Positions 1-7,310 are shown, counted from the first letter of the stretch. The stretch is 10,170 nucleotides of DNA from Pseudomonas sp. (GCA_003488145.1 DNMQ01000451.1:1-10170), one strand, 5' to 3'. Numbers and translations: made by a program. The notes: generated from the sequence alone by a model not told the origin.

Positions 1-1394
1 TTCAGGTCCGGCGTGCGGTAGCCGCGGCTCACACCACCCTTCATGGTCCAATTCTCGGAGGTATTCCAGACCAGGTAGGCGCGTGGGCTGACATGACCGC
101 CGAAGGCTTCGTGATCGTCGTAGCGGGCACCCAGTGTCAACGCCAGATCTTCGCGCAGGCGCCACTCGTCTTCGGCGAAGACGGCCCAGGTTTTCTGCTC
201 GAACGTGGTCTGAGCGATGCCGTCGTCCATCTCGGCTTTCCACCACTGGCCGCCAACCGTGGCGATGTGCGATTCGCCCACCGGCGCGACCAGTTTGGTG
301 TCCAGTACCAGATTGGTCGTCTCCAGTTCGCGTGGCGCACCGCCGATGGCACCCGGGACTGCGGTCGGGGTGCCGATTGTGCCCGGAATGGTGCGGCCAA
401 TGGTTTCGGTCGTGTTGTGCATCAGGCTGGATTCCAGCGTGCCGAAACCCAGACGGCCGGTATGGGTGAGCGCGATCTGCTCACGTTCGAAACGAAGTTC
501 GTCGGCGTAACCATTTGCCCGGGTGGCCGCACTGGCGGTGCATTCCTGATTCTGGCCATCAAGGCTGCCGAGCTGACATTCGTCGTTGTTGTAGACCTGG
601 CGACCACGTTCCACGTCCAGGCCGAAATCGTGATCCTCGTGCGGGGTCAAGCTCAGGCGGGCGCCCAGGTTATGCGTGCGGCCCTCGACCGGAGAGGGGC
701 CGCGCTTGCTCACTTCGATGCCGTTGCCGTAGCTCAGGTCGGACGCTTCGCGATCGAACAGGCTTCCGCGCAGCTGCAGGCCCAGCAAGCCATCGACCAG
801 CGGGCCACTGGCGTAGATGCTGGTGTTTCGGGTATCGCCGAAGTCGCGATCTTCCTGGTAGGTGTAGTCCTGCGTCAGCGATCCGGTCCATTCCTTGGCC
901 ACCTTGCGGGTAATGATGTTGATCACGCCGCCCATGGCGTCAGAACCATAGAGCGTCGACATCGGGCCGCGGATGACTTCGATGCGTTCGATGGCAGACA
1001 GTGGCGGCATGAAGCTGGTGGACGTTTCGTTGAAGCCGTTGGGCGTGACATTGCCCGCCGCGTTCTGACGGCGCCCGTCGATAAGGATCAGGGTGTACTG
1101 GCTCGGCATGCCGCGGATGCTGATATTCAATCCGCCGGTCTTGCCCGTGCCCTGGCCGATGTCGATGCCTTCCACGTCGCCCAGAGCCTGCGCCAGGTTG
1201 TTGTAGCGCTTCTGCTGCAGATCTTCACGGCTGATGACGCTGATGCTCGCCGGTGCTTCGGTGATCTTCTGTTCGAAGCCTGCGGCACTGACGACCGTGT
1301 CGTTGAGCGTGACAGGCGCGTTCTGGGCCAGGGCCGTCCAGCTGCAGCCGATCATGGCGCAGGACAGGGCAGTACGTGCGAAGGGGATAGACAT
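1..1394 (-). CDS. TonB-dependent outer-membrane receptor, CirA/FepA-like (partial, C-terminus beyond left edge)
   Basis: The minus strand reads open from ATG at 1394 to the left edge (464 codons), so the last part of the beta-barrel is missing. Residues 1-23 look like a Sec signal peptide ending ALA|QN. A TonB-box-like stretch, DTVVS, lies at residues 32-36. The plug domain follows, with ISIRGMP at 91-97 and the block ERIEVIRGPMSTLYGSDAMG from residue 136, which is very close to the catecholate receptors CirA and FepA. The rest shows alternating barrel strands up to a GYRTPDL motif at the edge. The family imports ferric siderophores across the outer membrane using energy from TonB-ExbB-ExbD. 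The start is fixed by AAGGAG at 1400-1405, six bases upstream. A Fur-box-like site in the 5' region suggests iron repression. The family call is firm, but the substrate (catecholate siderophore or breakdown products) is inferred. Confidence 0.93.
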   Translation of the reverse strand, partial: MSIPFARTALSCAMIGCSWTALAQNAPVTLNDTVVSAAGFEQKITEAPASISVISREDLQQKRYNNLAQALGDVEGIDIGQGTGKTGGLNISIRGMPSQYTLILIDGRRQNAAGNVTPNGFNETSTSFMPPLSAIERIEVIRGPMSTLYGSDAMGGVINIITRKVAKEWTGSLTQDYTYQEDRDFGDTRNTSIYASGPLVDGLLGLQLRGSLFDREASDLSYGNGIEVSKRGPSPVEGRTHNLGARLSLTPHEDHDFGLDVERGRQVYNNDECQLGSLDGQNQECTASAATRANGYADELRFEREQIALTHTGRLGFGTLESSLMHNTTETIGRTIPGTIGTPTAVPGAIGGAPRELETTNLVLDTKLVAPVGESHIATVGGQWWKAEMDDGIAQTTFEQKTWAVFAEDEWRLREDLALTLGARYDDHEAFGGHVSPRAYLVWNTSENWTMKGGVSRGYRTPDL

Positions 1395-1424
1395 GCGGGC
1401 TCCTTGTAGCCGTCTCGTTGGCGC

Positions 1425-1443
1425 CCGCATGATAATCATTCGT
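1425..1443 (-). promoter_or_regulatory. Putative Fur box upstream of the TonB receptor
   Basis: GATAATCATT at 1431-1440 matches the core of the 19-base Fur consensus exactly. Aligned over 1425-1443, I count 12 of 19 matches. It lies 31-49 bases upstream of the receptor start, where an iron-responsive repressor would block transcription. TATCAT on the minus strand, inside this site, could serve as the -10 element, but no good -35 is evident. A perfect inverted repeat (TCGTAAA/TTTACGA) overlaps its distal end. Confidence 0.6.
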
Positions 1444-1459
1444 AAACGAGAATTTACGA
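1440..1459. repeat. Perfect 7-bp inverted repeat next to the Fur box
   Basis: TCGTAAA at 1440-1446 and TTTACGA at 1453-1459 are exact reverse complements around a 6-base spacer (CGAGAA). The position just upstream of the Fur-box-like site, in an AT-rich patch, suggests an operator half-site pair, either a second degenerate Fur site or a site for another regulator. The binder is unknown. Confidence 0.5.
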
Positions 1460-1499
1460 TTTACTGCATCAAGTTCTCATTTGTGGTGTCCAATCGGTC

Positions 1500-1526
1500 G
1501 CCAGCCCTTGCATGGCGCGGGCTGGC
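1500..1526 (-). terminator. Possible hairpin terminator after the SIMPL-domain gene
   Basis: GCCAGCCC at 1500-1507 pairs with GGGCTGGC at 1519-1526, an 8-bp stem with an 11-base loop. It lies 47 bases past the stop codon of the minus-strand SIMPL gene and before the receptor promoter, where a terminator would be expected. There is no U-tract behind it, so intrinsic termination is uncertain. Confidence 0.35.
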
Positions 1527-1572
1527 CATTTGTAAGCAGATATTTAGAAGTGGTCCGAACGGTCAGTTTCGG

Positions 1573-2277
1573 TCATGGCATCTGAACTTCGATGACGCCG
1601 TCGGCGTTGATCGTCACCTGGCGAGTGCCTGCCTCGATCTCCGGTACCGGTGCTGATTCCATCATGTCCATCTTCATCGCGCTGCTACGCATGACCGGCT
1701 GAAAGCCGCCGCCGTTGAGGTTGAGGCTCACTAGCTTGTAGCCGCTGCCGCCCAGGGCTTCGGTCGCCAGCTGGGCGCGGGCCTGGAACGCGGCTACGGC
1801 ATCCTTGAGCAGAGCGTCCTCGTTCTGCTTGCGGATCGGGTCAGAGACACTGAAGTGCATGCTGCTCATCTTCAGGCTCTTCATCAGCTCGGCGGTCAGC
1901 TTCGACAGGCTGGCAAAGTTGCCGCTCTCCAGGCGCAGCTCGGCACGCTCCCGCCAGCCGGAGATCTGCTGGCCCTTGTCGTCATAGACTGGATAGCTGT
2001 TGCGGCTGCCCTGGCTGACGATCACATCCTTGCTCTGCCGAGCGGTCTGCAGCGCCTGGTTCAGCGCGCGGGTGGTCTCTGCCGCGAGCTGGGCGGGGTC
2101 GTTGTGTTGTGCTTCGCTGTAGAGCGTGACGTGCATGCGGTCATGGGCCACTTCGCTGCTGACCTCGGCGCGCAGGGCGACCTGGTTGTAGCGTGGTTCC
2201 TCGGCCATGGCGGGCAGGCTGACGAGGCTGGTGATCAGCGCCATGAGGGCTGCACTGCGGAAGAGAGTTGGCTGCAT
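1573..2277 (-). CDS. SIMPL-domain (DUF541) periplasmic protein
   Basis: This is a 234-residue exported protein. An in-frame ATG at 2319 exists, but the ATG at 2277 gives a clean signal peptide (positive start, hydrophobic residues 7-20, cleavage near AMA|EEP at 25) and has AAGGA seven bases upstream, so I chose it. The mature part has SIMPL-type features: an N-terminal strand with conserved VALRAEVS, a helix with ALNQALQTAR (71-80), a central YPVYDD...GWRERAELRLES block (95-118), and AFQARAQLATEALG (163-176) followed by KLVSLNLNGG. Family members (BP26, YggE) are periplasmic or outer-membrane associated. They form oligomeric channel-like or chaperone-like assemblies, and their biochemical role is poorly defined. 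It is transcribed divergently from the roxS-like gene, so the 152-base spacer holds both promoters. A link to RoxSR control is possible but not shown. Confidence 0.88.
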   Translation of the reverse strand: MQPTLFRSAALMALITSLVSLPAMAEEPRYNQVALRAEVSSEVAHDRMHVTLYSEAQHNDPAQLAAETTRALNQALQTARQSKDVIVSQGSRNSYPVYDDKGQQISGWRERAELRLESGNFASLSKLTAELMKSLKMSSMHFSVSDPIRKQNEDALLKDAVAAFQARAQLATEALGGSGYKLVSLNLNGGGFQPVMRSSAMKMDMMESAPVPEIEAGTRQVTINADGVIEVQMP

Positions 2278-2380
2278 AACGGATCCTTGGCATGTGCACC
2301 TGCCGGTGCGATAGCGCAAGACTCTACCTGCGCCGGTGAATGTATGCAGCTGCCCGTGCGTCGAGTTGCCGCATTTCGGT

Positions 2381-2407
2381 TTGGCCGCCAGACGGCTTGG
2401 TTATACT
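2381..2407 (+). promoter_or_regulatory. Candidate sigma-70 promoter for the roxSR genes
   Basis: TATACT at 2402-2407 matches the -10 consensus at five of six positions, 22 bases before the kinase start. The upstream TTGGCC at 2381-2386 (spacer 15) or TTTGGC one base earlier (spacer 16) could act as a weak -35. The weak -35 and short spacer suggest activator help or low-level expression. No comparable promoter stands out for the divergent SIMPL gene. Confidence 0.45.
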
Positions 2408-2429
2408 CCGCCGAATTCTTGGAGACTCC

Positions 2430-3683
2430 ATGTACACATCCGTCCCGCTGCTATCTGCCAGCCGGCAGAACCTTCGGCTTCTGACCCTTATTCGCATCGT
2501 GGTGCTGGCTGCACAGTCCGGCGCCGTGGGCGTGGCTTACGCGACGCAGATGCTGACGCTGCCTTGGCTGGCGCTGGGCATCACGCTGGCCGTGTCGGCG
2601 GTGCTCTGTCTGGGTACGGCACTGCGTTTGCGCGGCCCCTGGCCCGTCACCGAGCTGGAATACGCCGTGCATCTGGGCTGCGACCTGATGATCCACAGCG
2701 CGCTGCTGTACTACTCCGGCGGCTCGACCAATCCGTTCGTGTCCTACTACCTGGTGCCGCTGACCATCGCTGCGGCAACCCTGCCGTGGCTTTATTCCAT
2801 CGTGCTTTCCGGCCTGGCGCTGCTGGGTTACACCCTGATGCTGGTCTGGTACGACCCGCTCACCCTGCCACCCTTCGAGCGGGCGACGCTGCAGGTTTAC
2901 GGCATGTGGCTGAGTTTCGCGCTGGCGGCCGCGCTGATCACTTTCTTCGTCGCGCGCATGGCCGAACAGCTGCGCCGACAGGAACAGCAGCAGGCCCAGC
3001 GCCGCGAGGAGAGCATGCGTGACCAGCAACTGCTCGCCGTGGCCACCCAGGCCGCTGGCGCCGCTCATGAACTGGGCACGCCGCTGGCAACCATGAGCGT
3101 GCTGCTCAAGGAGTTGCGCCAGGAATACAAGGACCCGCAGCTGAGCGAGGATCTCGGCCTGCTGCAGTCGCAGGTCCAGCTCTGCAAGGAGAGCCTGCGT
3201 CAACTGGTCCGCGCCGCCGAGGCAGACCGGCGCCAGGCGGTCGTCGAGCAGACCGCACGCGAATGGGTCGACTCGGTCCTGCAGCGCTGGCACCTGATGC
3301 GTCCAGAGGCAACATTCCGCTTCCAGTGCGTCGGCCTTGGCAGTGCGCCGAAGCTGATGCCGCCGGCGGACCTCAGCCAGTCGCTGCTCAACCTGTTGAA
3401 TAACGCCACCGATGCCAGTCCCGAGGATCTGGAAATACGCCTGGACTGGGATCCGCAGTGGATCAAGCTGACCATCCGTGACCACGGCGCCGGTGTTCCG
3501 CTGGCGATCGCCGAGCAGATCGGCAGACCCTTTATCACGACCAAGGGCAAGGGTTTCGGCCTTGGCCTGTTTCTCAGTCAGGCCAGCGTCACGCGCGCTG
3601 GCGGCACGGTGAAGCTCTACAATCACGAAGAAGGTGGCACACTGACCGAACTGCGCCTACCGCATGGTTCGGTACGCGCCTGA
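2430..3683 (+). CDS. roxS: RoxS/RegB-type redox-sensing membrane histidine kinase
   Basis: A 417-residue sensor kinase. About six membrane helices fill residues 18-176. The periplasmic-side loop GGSTNPF (97-103) matches the GGxxNPF quinone-binding signature of RegB/PrrB. A Q/R-rich linker (179-199) leads to the H-box AAHELGTPL with phospho-acceptor His213. Cys252 in the QLCKESL motif matches the redox-active cysteine of RegB. The ATPase lobe has an N-box (NLLNNATDAS, 321-330), G1 DHGAGV (351), an F-box RPFITTK (366) and G2 GKGFGLGL (373). RegB-family kinases read the quinone pool and thiol state and phosphorylate a RegA-type regulator. In Pseudomonas aeruginosa, RoxSR controls the cyanide-insensitive oxidase. 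I chose ATG 2430 because GGAG lies at 2421-2424 and the upstream extension to 2340 is not family-like. The regulator gene follows after 32 bases. The target genes in this organism are inferred. Confidence 0.95.
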   Translation: MYTSVPLLSASRQNLRLLTLIRIVVLAAQSGAVGVAYATQMLTLPWLALGITLAVSAVLCLGTALRLRGPWPVTELEYAVHLGCDLMIHSALLYYSGGSTNPFVSYYLVPLTIAAATLPWLYSIVLSGLALLGYTLMLVWYDPLTLPPFERATLQVYGMWLSFALAAALITFFVARMAEQLRRQEQQQAQRREESMRDQQLLAVATQAAGAAHELGTPLATMSVLLKELRQEYKDPQLSEDLGLLQSQVQLCKESLRQLVRAAEADRRQAVVEQTAREWVDSVLQRWHLMRPEATFRFQCVGLGSAPKLMPPADLSQSLLNLLNNATDASPEDLEIRLDWDPQWIKLTIRDHGAGVPLAIAEQIGRPFITTKGKGFGLGLFLSQASVTRAGGTVKLYNHEEGGTLTELRLPHGSVRA

Positions 3684-3715
3684 TCCTGATCGTGACCAAT
3701 GCGAGGAATGCACAG

Positions 3716-4276
3716 ATGACCGACGAGTTGCAGCAAGAGGGTGAAGAACAACCTCATCTGCTGTTGGTGGATGACGATCCGACGTTCACCCGGGTAATGG
3801 CGCGCGCCATGAGTCGCCGGGGCCTGCAGGTCAGCATTGCTGGTTCTGCCGAGGAGGGCCTGGCCCTGGCCAAGCAGGATATTCCTGACTACGCAGTGCT
3901 CGACCTTAAGATGGAAGGCGATTCGGGCCTGGTGCTGCTGCCCAAGTTGCTCGAGCTGGACCCCGAGATGCGGGTGTTGATCCTGACCGGTTACTCGAGC
4001 ATCGCCACAGCGGTTGAAGCGATCAAGCGCGGCGCCTGCAATTACCTGTGCAAGCCCGCCGATGCCGACGACGTGCTGGCGGCATTGTTGTCGCAGCATG
4101 CCGATCTCGACAGCCTGGTGCCGGAAAATCCCATGTCGGTCGATCGCCTGCAGTGGGAGCATATCCAGCGGGTGCTCAGTGAGCACGACGGCAATATCTC
4201 CGCTACCGCCCGTGCCCTGGGCATGCATCGACGGACCTTGCAGCGCAAGCTACAGAAACGTCCGGTGCGACGCTAA
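3716..4276 (+). CDS. roxR: RoxR/RegA-type response regulator
   Basis: A 186-residue regulator. Its receiver domain covers residues 13-128, with an acidic pocket (Asp19-21), phospho-acceptor Asp63 in VLDLKM, Thr91 in ILTGYSS and Lys113 in the CKPADADD loop. A short linker leads to a Fis-like helix-turn-helix at 161-183 (ISATARALGMHRRTLQRKL). The HRRTLQRKL stretch is the near-invariant recognition helix of the RegA/ActR/PrrA/RoxR family, which explains why these regulators share DNA targets. A GTG at 3692 would add eight residues, but ATG 3716 has GAGGA eight bases upstream and gives the usual family length, so it is preferred. It lies directly behind the cognate kinase and is presumably co-transcribed with it. 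Confidence 0.95.
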   Translation: MTDELQQEGEEQPHLLLVDDDPTFTRVMARAMSRRGLQVSIAGSAEEGLALAKQDIPDYAVLDLKMEGDSGLVLLPKLLELDPEMRVLILTGYSSIATAVEAIKRGACNYLCKPADADDVLAALLSQHADLDSLVPENPMSVDRLQWEHIQRVLSEHDGNISATARALGMHRRTLQRKLQKRPVRR

Positions 4277-4300
4277 CCGGCGTCATTGTCTCGCGGGGGC

Positions 4301-4322
4301 GGCGTTGTCATCACACGACGCC
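4301..4322 (+). terminator. Possible hairpin after roxR
   Basis: GGCGTTGT (4301-4308) pairs with ACGACGCC (4315-4322), giving eight base pairs including one G-U, around a six-base loop. It sits 24 bases after the regulator stop codon. It lacks a U-tract, so it may be a weak or factor-assisted terminator. The remaining spacer up to 4381 has no convincing promoter. Confidence 0.3.
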
Positions 4323-4381
4323 CGAGCCCTCGCGTAACGCATGCTTTATGCTTGCGAGCTTTGTAGTAGCAGGCGTCTTCC

Positions 4382-5323
4382 ATGCTCCCCCTCGTACTGC
4401 AAACCCTGAGCGTCACTGCGCCGGTGTTTGCCATGTTGTTTCTCGGTGTCGCGCTCAAGCGCCTCGGCTGGATCGACGCTGCGTTCGTGTATACGGCTTC
4501 GGCGCTGGTGTTCAGGGGCACCATGCCGACGCTGCTGTTCATCTCCATCATCAAGGCCGATCTGACAGCGGCGCTGCAGCCGGCACTGCTGCTCTATTTC
4601 GTGCTCGCCACAATTGCGACATTCATCGTGGCCTGGGTCTGGGCCTTGTGGCGTTGCCCGGCACCCGATCGCGGCGTGTACGTGCAGGGCGCTTTTCGTG
4701 GCAACAACGGCATCGTCGGTCTGGCGCTGGCCAGCAGCCTCTACGGTGACTACGGCCTGTCGGTTGGCGGTGTGCTCGCCGGGGTGGTGATTCTGGTCTA
4801 CAACAGCCTCTCGGCGATGGTGCTCGCCATCTACAGCCCGGATGGGCAGGTCGGCCCGAAGGAAATTTTGCTCAGCATCCTGCGTAATCCGCTGATCATT
4901 GGTGTGGTCGCGGCCGTGCCCTTTGCCTATTGGCAGATTGACTTGCCGGGCTGGCTGATGACCTCGGGCCAGTACTTTGCGCAGATGACCTTGCCACTAG
5001 CGCTCATCTGCATCGGCGCCACGCTGTCATTGGATGCGTTGCGCAAGAGCAGCGGCAGTGCGCTCAGTTCGAGCCTGATGAAGATGGTCTGGCTGCCGGC
5101 ACTCGCGACCCTGGGTGCTTGGGCCTACGGCTTTCGCGATGCGGAGCTGGGTATCCTGTTTCTCTACTTTGCCAGCCCAACGGCGGCAGCGAGTTTCGTC
5201 ATGGCGCGCGCGGTCAATTCCAATCATCAGCTGGCCGCGACCATCATTGTCATCACGACGCTGATGGCAGCGCTGAGCATCAACGCCGGGCTGTTTCTGC
5301 TGGGCTGGCTGGGCTGGATCTAG
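4382..5323 (+). CDS. AEC-family (auxin efflux carrier/malonate permease-like) transporter
   Basis: A 313-residue integral membrane protein with about ten hydrophobic helices in two similar halves, as expected for the AEC family (usual length 300-320). Characteristic stretches are QGAFRGNNGIVGLALASSLY (from residue 102, the broken-helix region of the first half), RNPLIIG (168-174) and SPTAAASFVMARAVNSN (265-281) with the following ATIIVITTLMAALSI. AEC permeases move organic anions such as malonate across the inner membrane, but substrates are known for few members and none can be read from this sequence. The start ATG has only a weak ribosome site (AGCAGG, about ten bases upstream). It is on the same strand as roxR but 105 bases away with a possible hairpin between, so co-transcription is uncertain. 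It is complete and shows no anomaly. Confidence 0.9.
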   Translation: MLPLVLQTLSVTAPVFAMLFLGVALKRLGWIDAAFVYTASALVFRGTMPTLLFISIIKADLTAALQPALLLYFVLATIATFIVAWVWALWRCPAPDRGVYVQGAFRGNNGIVGLALASSLYGDYGLSVGGVLAGVVILVYNSLSAMVLAIYSPDGQVGPKEILLSILRNPLIIGVVAAVPFAYWQIDLPGWLMTSGQYFAQMTLPLALICIGATLSLDALRKSSGSALSSSLMKMVWLPALATLGAWAYGFRDAELGILFLYFASPTAAASFVMARAVNSNHQLAATIIVITTLMAALSINAGLFLLGWLGWI

Positions 5324-5509
5324 TCGAGACCTTGGCTGCGATTCGCCGCGCCGTTCGTCGCCAATGCGGCTCTCAGCTTAAGAATCGCGGCGCGATGGTC
5401 GTAATCGGTCATCAGGCCTCAGAAAAAAAAGTGCGTTTGCGTCAAATTGCCCTGGACGTTCAACGGCTTGCCTGGCGAGGCGGCCGCTCCGTGTTCTAGG
5501 GAATCTCTC

Positions 5510-6484
5510 ATGGCATTTTTCACACCTTCGACCCGCTCGCTGACGCGTGACGACATACGCGTGGTGAACCTGCGGCGCCTTGCGGTTCCGGGTTTTGCGC
5601 TGTTGCTGGTGCTGAGTCTGGGAAGCTTTGCCGGCGGTGTCTGGCTTGGCAGCGATCTGCGCACGCCGAACCTGGCCACGCATCAGGGTGATGTACCCGT
5701 CGAGGATGAGGACCGCTTTGCCATCGCCCGCGTCGGCGAGGTGGTCGGCCGGTTGAAAACTCTCGAATCCGATCTGCTCGCCCTGCAGCAGATGATGGAT
5801 CAACAGCGTGTTCTGCATGGCCAGCTGTCGGCGTTGGACCCGACGCTGCTGCCCGTGCTGGTGCCGGCACGCACGGACGGCGCAGGGCAGGGCGGCGCGC
5901 TGTTGCCGCCTCGGGGTTGTTCGGGGGACCTGCAGGTCGATGCCGAGCGGCTGGGCCTTGCCGACCTGCAGCACAGCGAGACCTCGGCGCGCTGCATGCG
6001 GGTGATGCTGGACGGGCTGATGCAACAAGTGGCCGAGCGCAACGCGGCGCTCATGGCGATTCCGTCACGGCGACCGGTAGGCGAGGCACGGCTGGGCTCG
6101 GCATTCGGCAATCGCGTCGACCCCTTCCGCAAGAAACTGGCGTTCCATTCCGGGGTGGATTTCGCGTTGCGCAGCGGCTCCGACGTGGTCGCTGCGGCGG
6201 GAGGCCGGGTGCGCTTCGCCGGCTACCGAGGTGCCTACGGCAAACTGGTGGAGATCGACCATGGCAATCGCCTGGTCACGCGCTATGCCCACCTGTCGCG
6301 ACTGGATGTACGCAAGGGTGAGGTCGTCACGCCCGCACAGCGTATCGGTGCGGTGGGTTCGACAGGCCGATCCACTGGTCCTCATCTGCATTTCGAGGTG
6401 CTGCACAAGGGGCGCTTCGTCGACCCGCAGCGGTTCCTGGCCCTGGGTGATCTGGAGCGTGAGAGCGATGGCCTGGCTGAGGAC
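5510..6484 (+). CDS. Membrane-anchored M23-family peptidoglycan endopeptidase (stop codon at 6485-6487)
   Basis: A 325-residue bitopic protein with a 26-residue cytoplasmic tail, one membrane helix (27-46), a periplasmic helical linker (70-108 and 160-185) and a C-terminal LytM/M23 domain (about 195-312). All metal and catalytic residues are present: His213 and Asp217 in FHSGVDF, His261 in YAHLS, and His292 and His294 in PHLHFE. It should therefore be an active zinc metallo-endopeptidase cutting peptide cross-links in peptidoglycan, rather than a degenerate LytM activator such as EnvC. ATG 5510 was chosen over an upstream ATG at 5447 because AGGGA lies eight bases before it and the extension is not family-like. 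It heads a cassette: the next gene starts inside its last 20 bases and a bactofilin follows. In other bacteria, bactofilins recruit M23 enzymes of this architecture through the cytoplasmic tail, so it is likely a shape or localized-growth enzyme. Confidence 0.92.
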
Positions 6485-6824
6485 TAAACGCCCTTCCACG
6501 CGCGAGTTGCTACGCGCCGAGCACCGACTGCAAGCCGCGCGCAGCGCTCGCAGCGGACGTTGGCTGATCTTTGGACTGCTCTGTGTGATCGGCGCGCTGC
6601 TGTACCTGCGCAACCACGAGCAGGTGGCTCATGCACGGCAGGTCGAGGCGCTGACGCAGGACAGCCAGGCACTCAGGGCCGCGCTTGGGCAGAGCCGGTT
6701 GAAGCGCCAGGAAATCCAGGCCACCGAAGAGCAATTGCTCAGGCGTATAGCCACTCTCTCAGCGCAGGTCGAGCGGCTGCAGACCGATCTGGCGTTCTTC
6801 CGTCAGCAGAAGAAGGCCCGTTAA
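6468..6824 (+). CDS. Small bitopic coiled-coil protein, unknown function
   Basis: 118 residues with no family that I recognise. Residues 1-31 are very basic (about ten Arg/Lys), 32-47 form a single membrane helix (WLIFGLLCVIGALLYL), and 52-113 are rich in Gln, Glu, Ala, Leu and Arg with heptad-like spacing, predicting a coiled coil. The positive-inside rule puts the short N-terminus in the cytoplasm and the coil in the periplasm, as in FtsB/FtsL-like proteins. The ATG at 6468 overlaps the end of the M23 gene by 20 bases, with GGAG ten bases upstream, indicating translational coupling. The bactofilin gene begins 17 bases after its stop. Its position between a bactofilin and its presumed hydrolase suggests a scaffold or regulator of that complex. 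This is inference from context only. Confidence 0.8.
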   Translation: MAWLRTKRPSTRELLRAEHRLQAARSARSGRWLIFGLLCVIGALLYLRNHEQVAHARQVEALTQDSQALRAALGQSRLKRQEIQATEEQLLRRIATLSAQVERLQTDLAFFRQQKKAR

Positions 6825-6841
6825 CTTTTTTGGAGTAGATG

Positions 6842-7267
6842 ATGTTCAACAAGAAGAAGCCGGTACCTCGCGTCACCATCGATCAATTTTCCAGCCTGAT
6901 CTCCGGCAACCTGTCCCTGATCGGGGATGTGACCTTCGAGGAAGGATTGAAGGTTAGCGGTGAAGTGCGCGGCGATGTCTGCCACAAGCCGGGCACACAC
7001 AGCCTGCTGGCCCTGAGCGCCGAGGGAAGAATCGAGGGCAACGTGAGCAGTTACGATGCGCTGATCGACGGCACCATCGTCGGCGATCTGGTGGTCGAGC
7101 ATCTGCTCGAACTGCATTCCAACGCGCGCGTGCGCGGGAACATCCGCTATCGCCAGTTGAGCATGGAGAACGGCGCGGTGGTCGACGGGACCCTCAAGCG
7201 CATGGGTGACGAAGAGGAGAGTGCCCAGGTGTTCGAGTTGCCGCGGCCTCAGGTGCGTGAGGGCTGA
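6842..7267 (+). CDS. Bactofilin (polymer-forming cytoskeletal protein)
   Basis: 141 residues counted from the second of two adjacent ATGs. GGAG at 6832-6835 is three bases from the first ATG (6839) but six from the second, so 6842 is the better start, though the difference is one Met. A short basic N-terminal tail (FNKKKPVPR) precedes the bactofilin core (about 17-121), seen as repeating short beta-turns: SGNLSLIGDVTFEEGLKVSG, then EGRIEGNVSS, DGTIVGDLVV, NARVRGNIR and GAVVDGTLKR. This is the right-handed beta-helix pattern that self-assembles into membrane-associated, nucleotide-free filaments. The acidic C-terminal tail (122-141) is probably disordered. It ends a three-gene operon with an M23 endopeptidase and a coiled-coil membrane protein, so the filament is likely the scaffold that positions the enzyme. 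A strong hairpin follows five bases after the stop. Confidence 0.92.
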   Translation: MFNKKKPVPRVTIDQFSSLISGNLSLIGDVTFEEGLKVSGEVRGDVCHKPGTHSLLALSAEGRIEGNVSSYDALIDGTIVGDLVVEHLLELHSNARVRGNIRYRQLSMENGAVVDGTLKRMGDEEESAQVFELPRPQVREG

Positions 7268-7272
7268 GTGAA

Positions 7273-7293
7273 GGCGGGCCAGCCAGGCCCGCC
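7273..7293. terminator. Hairpin between convergent bactofilin and antiporter genes
   Basis: GGCGGGCC (7273-7280) and GGCCCGCC (7286-7293) form a perfect 8-bp, all-GC stem with a five-base loop. It lies between two converging genes (stops at 7267 and 7311). Neither side carries a long T-run (GGTTCGTCCTGTTG follows on the plus strand), but the position and strength suit a bidirectional terminator. Confidence 0.6.
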
Positions 7294-7310
7294 GGTGGTT
7301 CGTCCTGTTG

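Noticed and set aside
93..1409. Long plus-strand open frame (438 codons) opposite the receptor gene
   Set aside because: The minus strand here translates into an unmistakable TonB-dependent receptor. The plus-strand product is low-complexity Ala/Arg/Gln-rich sequence with no recognisable domain or ribosome site.
2451..3626. Minus-strand open frame (391 codons) opposite the kinase gene
   Set aside because: It is a shadow of roxS, with a His/Gln-rich composition and no family features. The plus strand carries every kinase motif in order.
3623..4228. Minus-strand open frame opposite the response regulator
   Set aside because: It is antisense to roxR, whose receiver and HTH motifs are intact. 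There are no start signals or domain features.
5423..5430. Run of eight A residues in the spacer before the M23 gene
   Set aside because: I considered it as the U-tract of a minus-strand terminator, but no stem precedes it in that direction and no minus-strand gene needs it. The spacer 5324-5509 shows no clear promoter either, although one must lie there or upstream.
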